Below are positions 15,059-20,520 of a stretch of 20,520 bases of DNA, one piece after another (the stretch's first letter is position 1; each line of letters starts with the position of its first letter). This DNA comes from Kosmotogaceae bacterium (GTDB taxonomy: Bacteria; Thermotogota; Thermotogae; Petrotogales; Kosmotogaceae). The position numbers and the translations under genes were made by a program. The DNA is taken from the NCBI GenBank assembly GCA_003444085.1, contig DLVL01000068.1, positions 1 through 20,520 on the forward strand. The letters are read 5' to 3'. A model generated the notes under the pieces. That model saw nothing but the letters and a program-made list of their open reading frames with translations. It did not search any database and was not told the DNA's origin.

Positions 15059-16222
15059 CTAAGGCATTCTGGCTTCAAGTTCAGCAAGAACGCTGTTGAG
15101 TCTTTCTGGGCGGACCCACAGAAGCTTCAGCTGATCCCAGAAAGCAGACTGCCATGCACCACCAATGGTATCGTCAAGGTCACGTACCGGTTCAAGGCCT
15201 TCGATAGATCGAGCGACTTCACGGTCTGCTGGGGGATAGGCATCCTCAGGAACACCAGCAACCGTTGCGAAGTGGCCACCCTGTGCTACCTGAACACTCT
15301 GTCCCTCTACGCTCGAAATGAACTCTATAAACTTCTTCGCGCCTTCAACGTTATCTGCATATGCGGGGACAAAAGCATAGTCGACAGACGACACAACGCC
15401 TCTTGCTCCTGGCAAGGTGAAAACACCCAGATCGTCAGGGTCATCAACCATTCCAATTATCCAGAAACCCATGAAGTAGAGTGCATAATCACCTTTCCAC
15501 CATTGTTCAAGAATAGTTGTCCATTCAGTTGGTTCGCTGAAATATCCAGCCTCCAGCAGTCCAGCGAGCTTTTCCATAGGTCTTCTTACGATGTGGCTTT
15601 CCCAACTTATGTTACCTTCAATGAGATCGTTTTGAAGCTCCGGGCCACCAAAGGTTATCAAGAAGTGTTCTGTTATATCTGACAACGGCCATCCAACACC
15701 ATTTCCGCTGGCTATCGGTCTCCGTATGCCCGGGATCTCGCTTATCTCTTCCAGTAGAGCAACGAATTCGTCCCAGGTGTCGGGCTCAGAAAGCCCATGT
15801 TCTTCGAAGAATGACTTTCTGTACCAGAATCCTGGTTTCGGTTTAGCGGTATAGGCTGTTCCATAGAGTTCGTCTCCCACCATGACACTGCGTAGAGTTG
15901 CAGGCTCATATAGACCCGTATCGACCACGTCACTGAGCTCAACGGCATGCTGCGGGTTTGCGGTGATGAAATGTGGCCACATGAATATGACATCACCTGG
16001 TGCTCTCCTGGCATTGAATTGTGCAGGAAGCACATTTGCGAGGTCTTCAGCCCTGTTAATCCTGTAATTAACCGTGATACCCGTTTTTTCCTCGAAAGCT
16101 TGAAGGACAGGTTTGAAGCTCTCTTCTTCATCACCCGACCATGGTCCAATTACGGTTATTGACTCGGCAAGAAGCATCGAGGCAAATACAAGTACAACGG
16201 TTAATAAAAGTGTTCTCTTCAT
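15059..16222 (-). CDS. Extracellular sugar-binding protein of an ABC importer
   Basis: 387 residues. A signal peptide is clear: MKR, a hydrophobic core TLLLTVVLVFASMLLA, and probable cleavage before ESITVIGPW. There is no lipobox cysteine, as in many Thermotogota binding proteins. The mature part is a family 1 solute-binding protein: WSGDEEESFKPVLQAFEEKTGI at the start, GDVIFMWP, KPGFWYRKSFFEEHGL, TWDEFVALLEEI, WWKGDYALYFMGFW, then AKKFIEFISSVEGQ. The ligand is probably an oligo- or disaccharide; trehalose or an alpha-glucoside is suggested only by the neighbouring treT. A perfect AAGGAGGTG (complement of 16228-16236) precedes the ATG. It is the first gene of the leftward operon. Confidence 0.93.
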   Translation of the reverse strand: MKRTLLLTVVLVFASMLLAESITVIGPWSGDEEESFKPVLQAFEEKTGITVNYRINRAEDLANVLPAQFNARRAPGDVIFMWPHFITANPQHAVELSDVVDTGLYEPATLRSVMVGDELYGTAYTAKPKPGFWYRKSFFEEHGLSEPDTWDEFVALLEEISEIPGIRRPIASGNGVGWPLSDITEHFLITFGGPELQNDLIEGNISWESHIVRRPMEKLAGLLEAGYFSEPTEWTTILEQWWKGDYALYFMGFWIIGMVDDPDDLGVFTLPGARGVVSSVDYAFVPAYADNVEGAKKFIEFISSVEGQSVQVAQGGHFATVAGVPEDAYPPADREVARSIEGLEPVRDLDDTIGGAWQSAFWDQLKLLWVRPERLNSVLAELEARMP

Positions 16223-16251
16223 TCAGACACCTCCTTGGATGTGTTTTCAGA

Positions 16252-16257
16252 ATCATA
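16252..16257 (-). promoter_or_regulatory. Tentative -10 box of the sugar-importer operon
   Basis: TATGAT on the - strand (16257 to 16252) would give a leader of about 23 bases to the binding-protein ATG. No good -35 box is seen. An 8-bp palindrome, ACAATTGT (16273-16280), lies just upstream where a ROK operator might be expected; this is weak evidence. Confidence 0.3.
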
Positions 16258-16523
16258 TTTGATGACTCACAAACAATTGTAACCATTCATGACAAATTAG
16301 TTCAAGTCTTGAAAAATGTCTTCTCGGCAAGCTGGCGACTGTTAGCAACTGTGAAGGAATATTATCGTTATTGTTCTCAGTACTGCGGACAGAAAATACT
16401 TCATTCATTCCTTTACTTCAGATTTCGACCCACGTAAATATCTCACGACAAAAACAGACTTCCAGGCGGTTTCTGAGTTTTACGCTGTCTTCGTGCTGAT
16501 CAGGAGCGTTCGCAGAGTTACTA

Positions 16524-16544
16524 TATAATCGTTCTTAAGGAACG
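16524..16544 (+). promoter_or_regulatory. Possible promoter with adjacent inverted repeat upstream of the S66 peptidase
   Basis: TATAAT (16524-16529) followed directly by the inverted repeat CGTTC TTAAG GAACG (16530-16544), which would cover the transcription start. The -35 region is poor. If used, the leader to the ATG at 16706 would be about 170 bases. Confidence 0.35.
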
Positions 16545-16705
16545 GTTCACCATCTTTCTCGGTACCGTGTTAGCATATGATTAGCGGATGTTTACCGCCT
16601 CTGTGTATCAGTGATAATTGGGCTGCTGGTGTGATCTCGCATTACGGCAGATTTGATAGTGAAGCTCTCTTTGGGACATTTGCGTGAGTCGATTGGGGGA
16701 CAAAT

Positions 16706-17680
16706 ATGAGGGCATTGTCATTGGTTTTTCTCATGTTGTTCGTCTTTACTCCAGGTGTGAGGGAATGCTCGGATTACGTGACAGCTGGTGATCATCAGGT
16801 TCACTTGGGAAGGCAAATTAGAACAGTCTTTCTGACCTCTCCTGCTACATTTCCTGACAGAACCCTTCTTGAGATGGGAATAACCAATCTGAGGAACTAT
16901 GGTCTGGAAGTCGTTGTGGGGAACAGCTGTCGGGTATACATGGATGCTGAACAGAAAGCTGCAGAACTCAACGAAGCTTTTGCCAATGATAAGTACGATG
17001 CAATTATTGTTACAAGAGGTGGTCATGGATCATTCAATCTTCTTGATTATCTTGACTGGTCAGTAATTGCAGAAAATCCGAAACCATTTGTCGGATACAG
17101 CGATATAACAGCTCTCCTTCTTGCTATACACTTTCAAACTGGTTTGATCACATATCATGGTCCTATGGTAACAGTGGAATTGGTCAATGATAACGGATCA
17201 CTTGATAATCTGATCAAAACACTGAGTGGTTCAGACAGCATCCTTTTTGATTATGAACCGATTCCTGTAGTGCCAGGCGAGATGATTGGAAGACTTATCC
17301 CGGGGAACCTCTCACTGATACAGACTCTCCAGGGCACGAGCTATTTTGGTTCTCTAAAGGATGCGATTCTCGTGCTTGAAGATGTTGGTGAAACCAGGAG
17401 TTCTATAGAAAGAATGGTATGGAATATTGCGCATTTGAAGGAGTTTGACCAATTGAGAGGGATCGTTTTTGCCGGGTTCACGAACATAGGGAATGCCACA
17501 CTGAACGACATTGTCGAGATAATCACAAGCAATTTCAGCGATTCAACGATCCCCGTATGGATAGGTCTTCCTGTTTATCATGGAGGCTTTACCAAACTTA
17601 CTCTTCCGGTGGGTGAATGGGTTAGAATGGACCTTGCCAATAATGTGATCGAAATTGTTGATCCATTCGGTTCCTACTGA
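16706..17680 (+). CDS. S66 family LD-carboxypeptidase (LdcA-like), possibly exported
   Basis: 324 residues. The S66 catalytic triad is visible: S132 in FVGYSDITALLLAIH, E225 in LVLEDVGETRSS and H292 in GLPVYHGGFTKLTLPVG. Other marks are IIVTRGGHGSFNLLDYLDW, LITYHGPM and GRLIPGNLSLIQTL. S66 enzymes remove the terminal D-alanine from peptidoglycan tetrapeptides during recycling (LdcA), and the related MccF acts on microcin C; sequence alone does not separate them. Most LdcA proteins are cytoplasmic. This one starts with MRALSLVFLMLFVFTPGVRE, which looks like a signal peptide, and an extra about 35 residues precede the fold. The start is supported by GGGGG six bases ahead. It stands alone and converges with the threonine synthase gene, with 33 bases between stops. 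Confidence 0.87.
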   Translation: MRALSLVFLMLFVFTPGVRECSDYVTAGDHQVHLGRQIRTVFLTSPATFPDRTLLEMGITNLRNYGLEVVVGNSCRVYMDAEQKAAELNEAFANDKYDAIIVTRGGHGSFNLLDYLDWSVIAENPKPFVGYSDITALLLAIHFQTGLITYHGPMVTVELVNDNGSLDNLIKTLSGSDSILFDYEPIPVVPGEMIGRLIPGNLSLIQTLQGTSYFGSLKDAILVLEDVGETRSSIERMVWNIAHLKEFDQLRGIVFAGFTNIGNATLNDIVEIITSNFSDSTIPVWIGLPVYHGGFTKLTLPVGEWVRMDLANNVIEIVDPFGSY

Positions 17681-17713
17681 GGGAGGCAATGTAGTCTTTT
17701 TGGCCGATCGTTA

Positions 17714-18832
17714 TCATTTCAGAAGCCGAGAAACCTTCGCCATGTCTTTTAAACCACTACCAGTCAATATTACAACAACCTGTCGTTCTTTCATGAGCCG
17801 TGGTGTATCTTTGACAAAACCAGCCACTGAGACGGCTCCAGTAGGTTCCACGAGGATGCCGTTGCAGGCAAGGTATCTCATGGCCTCTCTTATTTCGTCA
17901 TCACTGACCAAACACAACCAACCATTGGTTGATTTCAGAGCATTCAGTATCTGATCTGATCTAACAGGTCTTTCAACAGCAATTCCCTCAGCCACGGTCG
18001 TGCTCTCAGGAAATTGAGCAACAATGTTTTCGCCATGCCAGGCATTTGCCACAGGCGCAAAAGATGCAGAGCGTACGCCGACAAGCCTGGGAATCGACTT
18101 GATGAGCCCAGCTCGACACATTTCTTGAAAACCGATGAACACCCCAAGCAGCAAGGTACCGTTTCCGACAGGAACAACAACTGCCGACGGAGCGTTCCAT
18201 TTGAGCTGCTCACAGATCTCATAAGCTACAGTCTTTGTTCCGTGGATGAAGAACGGATTCCATGAATGACTTGCATAATATGCAGCTTCCGCTTCTTTCA
18301 ACGCCTGCACTGCGGTATCTTCCCTGGAACCATGCACACGGACAAGTTGAGCTCCGAATGCACTGATCTGCTCTAGCTTGCTCTCTGATGTAGAGTGCGG
18401 GACAAAGATCTTACAACGTATACAGGCTCTTGCGCAGTATGCTGCAAGTGAAGCCCCAGCATTTCCTGAGGAGTCTTCAATGACTCCTGAAATACCTATA
18501 CTTTTAGCCTTACTGACCAAGACAGATGCCCCACGATCCTTGAAGGATCCTGTTGGAAAAAGAAAATCAAGTTTCGTGAGGAAGGATACCCCATTGTGTC
18601 TCATATCCAAAAGTGGAGTGTGTCCCTCGTCGAAGCTCACGATTTCGGAATCCAAAGGAAGTGGGATGGCTTCTCGGTATCGCCACATGTTTTGGGGTCT
18701 TGACATGATCCTATCTATGGGAAACTCCGGATGATGAACAACATCCAGAAGTCCTCCGCATTCACAACGCCAGAGGGGTTCATTTGCAGAAAAAGAAGCT
18801 CCACACACACTGCACACCAGTGATATCTTCAT
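17714..18832 (-). CDS. thrC: Threonine synthase (PLP-dependent, fold type II)
   Basis: 372 residues. The N-terminus has a zinc-ribbon-like set of cysteines (C7, C10, C23, C25), common in the short class of threonine synthases. The PLP lysine is K98 in PTGSFKDRGA. The phosphate-binding loop GNGTLLLG and the substrate region DEGHTPLL and EDSSGNAGASLAAYCA are all present. The enzyme converts O-phospho-homoserine to threonine in the cytoplasm. Related PLP enzymes share this layout, so another substrate is possible; no other threonine-pathway gene is seen beside it. It is divergent from the cobalamin adenosyltransferase gene. Its ribosome-binding site is poor (GGATGAT, far upstream), see the promoter entry. 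Confidence 0.85.
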   Translation of the reverse strand: MKISLVCSVCGASFSANEPLWRCECGGLLDVVHHPEFPIDRIMSRPQNMWRYREAIPLPLDSEIVSFDEGHTPLLDMRHNGVSFLTKLDFLFPTGSFKDRGASVLVSKAKSIGISGVIEDSSGNAGASLAAYCARACIRCKIFVPHSTSESKLEQISAFGAQLVRVHGSREDTAVQALKEAEAAYYASHSWNPFFIHGTKTVAYEICEQLKWNAPSAVVVPVGNGTLLLGVFIGFQEMCRAGLIKSIPRLVGVRSASFAPVANAWHGENIVAQFPESTTVAEGIAVERPVRSDQILNALKSTNGWLCLVSDDEIREAMRYLACNGILVEPTGAVSVAGFVKDTPRLMKERQVVVILTGSGLKDMAKVSRLLK

Positions 18833-18845
18833 CAGCCAATATTAT

Positions 18846-18874
18846 CATCCCATGTGCTGAATTGTTCGACACAG
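18846..18874 (-). promoter_or_regulatory. Possible promoter of the threonine synthase gene
   Basis: On the - strand, TCGAAC, a 17-base spacer and GATAAT stand only about 8 bases before the ATG, so a transcript from it would be nearly leaderless. The -35 is a 3-of-6 match, hence low confidence. Confidence 0.35.
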
Positions 18875-18876
18875 GA

Positions 18877-18905
18877 TTGAGCAAGCTCGGGTGTCTGTGT
18901 ATAAT
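18877..18905 (+). promoter_or_regulatory. Promoter of the cobalamin adenosyltransferase gene
   Basis: TTGAGC (18877-18882), 17-base spacer, TATAAT (18900-18905). The expected start near 18912 leaves a very short leader containing GGAGAGGTGG before the GTG at 18929. It lies back-to-back with the threonine synthase promoter. Confidence 0.7.
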
Positions 18906-18928
18906 TCAATAGTGGAGAGGTGGTATGG

Positions 18929-19441
18929 GTGAGCATTTCAACTGGCACTGGTGATTCAGGATTTACAAGCCTTTGGACCGGACAACGCGTTCGAAAGACC
19001 TGTAAGAGAGTAGAGGCATATGGAACTGTAGATGAGCTTAATTCACATCTGGGAGAAGCCAAGCACTATGTTAATCACACGTTCATTAAGGAAGCGATCC
19101 TGGGGATCCAGAAGGAGCTTTCAGATATTTCTGGTCAACTCGCGACGGTTGGCAGAGAATACTTCAGTCCTGTTTCTGAGAATCATGTTAAACGAGTCAG
19201 CGCATTGATTGACCACATTCAGGAGGAAGTGTCTTTGAAAGGTTTTGTTGTTCCCGGGGCTACACTGGTTTCGTCGAAGCTGGATATTGCCAGAACAGTT
19301 GCCAGGCGAACAGAAAGAAGACTGTTCAGCCTTGCGGAAAATGAAGAGGTCCCTGAGTTAATACTGATATACATGAACAGGCTTTCTGACTTGCTTTATA
19401 TGATGGCAAGATATGAAGAACAGCATTCGAGGAACGACTGA
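18929..19441 (+). CDS. PduO-type cob(I)alamin adenosyltransferase
   Basis: 170 residues from the GTG at 18929, chosen because GGAGAGGTGG lies 5 bases ahead; an in-frame GTG at 18920 sits inside that site. The protein opens MSISTGTGDSGFTSLWTG, the ATP-binding N-terminus of the family. VEAYGTVDELNSHLG, ARTVARRTERR and YMNRLSDLLYMMARYEE follow. These enzymes form trimers and transfer the adenosyl group from ATP to cob(I)alamin, producing adenosylcobalamin for radical enzymes. The usual TKTGD reads TGTGD here, so the common lysine is replaced. A phosphate butyryltransferase gene follows 66 bases later on the same strand, possibly in the same transcript. Confidence 0.9.
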   Translation: MSISTGTGDSGFTSLWTGQRVRKTCKRVEAYGTVDELNSHLGEAKHYVNHTFIKEAILGIQKELSDISGQLATVGREYFSPVSENHVKRVSALIDHIQEEVSLKGFVVPGATLVSSKLDIARTVARRTERRLFSLAENEEVPELILIYMNRLSDLLYMMARYEEQHSRND

Positions 19442-19507
19442 GTAAGAAGCGATGTTTGCAAGCAACAACGACCTGAAGACAGATAAGTAACGAAGAGGAG
19501 GCATGTT

Positions 19508-20419
19508 ATGTACAGAACGCTTGAAGACGTGACTAGAAAGGCAAGTGAAGTAAGCATAGGAGAGATCGTCCTTGCAGGTTCGGACGACAGGGAAGGTCTA
19601 CTGGCTCTAAAAGAGGCTTCAGAACGCGGCATAGCTGATCCTTTACTCGTTGGTAATAAGACCTCGACAACAAGACTACTTTCAGAAATCTCCTTCTCAG
19701 CCGAAATCATTAATGCAACTACCGAAGAGGAAATTGCTGAAGCCGCAGTAAAAGCAGTAGCTTCTTCATCACGGGCTTGCCTTATGAAAGGGAAGATAAA
19801 GACCTCGTCGCTTCTGAAGGCAGTTCTGGATAAGAATTGGGGTCTGAGAACCGGTCGTTTGCTTAGTCACGTGGCCTGCCTCGATGTGGAAGCACTTGAC
19901 AGGCTGGTTTTTGTGAGTGATGGAGGAATGGTGGTCAAACCAGATCTATCGCAGAAAGTGGAGATTGTCAGGAACGGTGTTGATCTGCTCAATTCATTGG
20001 GTTACACGGAACCGGCTGTTGCAATGATTGCTGCTGTGGAGACTGTCAATACAGACATGCCGGAGACAGTTGAAGCTGCTGTAATTGCAAAGATGCATGA
20101 TCGTAACCAGATTCAGAGGTGCATTCTCGACGGTCCCTTGGGACTTGACAATGCTCTATCGATTGTGGCTGCCAGAACCAAGGGTTTGGAGAGTCCTGTT
20201 GCAGGAATTGCAGACTTACTGGTAGTACCTGACATCCATTCCGGCAATTTTCTCGGTAAATCGGCAGTCTACCTGGCAGGAGGAACGATTGCTGGTTTGA
20301 TCGTCGGAGCAGCAGCTCCCATTATTGTTGTTTCGCGTGCGGACTCTTCCAAGTCGAAGCTTGCATCAATTGCATTGGCAACAATCAGCGCATCCGATGC
20401 CAGTACTCGGCCAGGTTGA
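19508..20419 (+). CDS. ptb: Phosphate butyryltransferase-like acyltransferase
   Basis: 303 residues, the usual length of Ptb. It belongs to the phosphate acetyl/butyryltransferase family: LVGNKT near residue 50, CLMKGKIKTSSLLKAVLDK, GRLLSHVACLDV, FVSDGGMVVKPDL, CILDGPLGLDNAL, and ADLLVVPDIHSGNFLGKS followed by LAGGTIAGLIVGAAAPIIV. The enzyme exchanges phosphate for CoA on a short acyl-CoA. The partner butyrate kinase would be expected downstream, beyond the window edge. AGAGGAGG lies just ahead of the ATG. The last six to nine residues (ASDASTRPG) are unlike typical family ends and overlap a reading frame on the opposite strand. Acyl specificity (butyryl versus branched-chain or acetyl) cannot be read from the sequence. 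Confidence 0.88.
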   Translation: MYRTLEDVTRKASEVSIGEIVLAGSDDREGLLALKEASERGIADPLLVGNKTSTTRLLSEISFSAEIINATTEEEIAEAAVKAVASSSRACLMKGKIKTSSLLKAVLDKNWGLRTGRLLSHVACLDVEALDRLVFVSDGGMVVKPDLSQKVEIVRNGVDLLNSLGYTEPAVAMIAAVETVNTDMPETVEAAVIAKMHDRNQIQRCILDGPLGLDNALSIVAARTKGLESPVAGIADLLVVPDIHSGNFLGKSAVYLAGGTIAGLIVGAAAPIIVVSRADSSKSKLASIALATISASDASTRPG

Positions 20420-20519
20420 TACGGAGCAGCAACTTCCTCACAAATCGCTCAGGCATATCTACCCCAGGGCTAAGCCAGGGCCTGTTTTCGCCATGCTGGT
20501 CACTTCCTCCTGTTGGGCC
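20385..20519 (-). CDS. Possible 3' end of an unrecognised gene entering from the right
   Basis: On the - strand an open frame runs from the window edge to a TGA at 20385-20387, 44 residues ending NLAEYWHRMR. It contains GGSDQHGENRPWLSPGVDMP, which looks more like real protein than random sequence, but I recognise no family. It overlaps the end of the butyryltransferase gene by 35 bases. The window ends too soon to judge, and chance is possible. Confidence 0.3.
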   Translation of the reverse strand, partial: GPTGGSDQHGENRPWLSPGVDMPERFVRKLLLRINLAEYWHRMR

Positions 20520-20520
20520 A

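Larger units (their letters stand above)
16223..16705. other. Intergenic region between the importer operon and the S66 peptidase
   Basis: 483 bases between divergent genes. The left end carries the ribosome-binding site and presumed promoter of the binding-protein gene (- strand). The right part has a TATAAT at 16524-16529 without a good -35, followed at once by CGTTC-TTAAG-GAACG (16530-16544), and a further small palindrome TATCAGTGATA (16606-16616). I see no convincing gene. A 36-codon frame at 16577-16687 lacks a ribosome-binding site. Confidence 0.55.

Noticed and set aside
14969..15682. 237-residue open frame on the + strand
   Set aside because: It lies opposite the binding-protein gene, has no ribosome-binding site or family-like motifs, and the opposite strand encodes a clear protein.
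16141..16437. 98-residue open frame on the + strand over the binding-protein start
   Set aside because: Antisense to the signal peptide and promoter of the importer operon; composition is not protein-like and no ribosome-binding site is seen.
16577..16687. 36-codon frame just before the S66 peptidase
   Set aside because: No ribosome-binding site and no recognised family; likely chance in the leader region.
18880..18889. Small palindrome GAGCAAGCTC near the adenosyltransferase promoter
   Set aside because: Four-base arms only, expected by chance; no support as an operator or cobalamin riboswitch.
20464..20481. CRISPR-like or satellite repeat from the two CCAGGGC copies
   Set aside because: Only two 7-base copies 11 bases apart; too little for an array. 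No CRISPR array was seen anywhere in the window.

Overview
The window looks like a chromosomal segment of a mesophilic or moderately thermophilic member of the Thermotogota, most like Mesotoga or Kosmotoga. This rests on three things: a mid-40s GC content judged by eye, densely overlapping operons, and a gene mix typical of that phylum (TreT-type trehalose synthase, a ROK repressor beside a CUT1 sugar ABC importer, an MBH/Mrp-type antiporter, phosphate butyryltransferase). No marker gene fixes the genus.

Left part (1-8995, + strand). A 5'-truncated YigZ/IMPACT-family gene is followed by about 630 bp with no convincing gene. An extended -10 promoter near 982-990 then leads into a tight operon of ten genes that touch or overlap by a few bases: an M28-like peptidase, MurA, a COG1313/PflA-like radical SAM protein, and seven antiporter genes. 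The antiporter genes run MrpE, MrpF, MrpG, a DUF4040/MbhD protein, a fused MbhE-MrpB protein, MrpC and MrpD. This is the order of the membrane-anchor half of archaeal membrane-bound hydrogenases, but there is no full-length MrpA and no hydrogenase gene. The MbhD protein carries a C-terminal domain that reads like the first lobe of a family 3 amino-acid-binding protein, which is the most unusual feature here. A tRNA-Trp with its own promoter and terminator closes the block.

Middle (9137-12061). A two-part GNAT acetyltransferase (- strand) lies divergent from a YjbQ/UPF0047 gene (+ strand), with a perfect 12-bp palindrome over the likely promoter between them. The trehalose synthase gene treT follows with its own promoter.

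Right-centre (12048-16222, - strand). A sugar-uptake operon runs leftward: secreted binding protein, two inner-membrane permeases, and a ROK repressor that converges on and overlaps treT by 14 bp. No ABC ATPase is present, as is common for CUT1 systems that share one. Trehalose or a related alpha-glucoside is a reasonable guess for the substrate, not a proof. A strong stem-loop follows the binding-protein gene.

Right part (16223-20520). A 480-bp non-coding stretch precedes an S66 LD-carboxypeptidase with an unexpected signal-peptide-like N-terminus. Then come a convergent threonine synthase, a divergent PduO-type cobalamin adenosyltransferase and a phosphate butyryltransferase. A short open frame on the - strand at the very end may be the tail of another gene.
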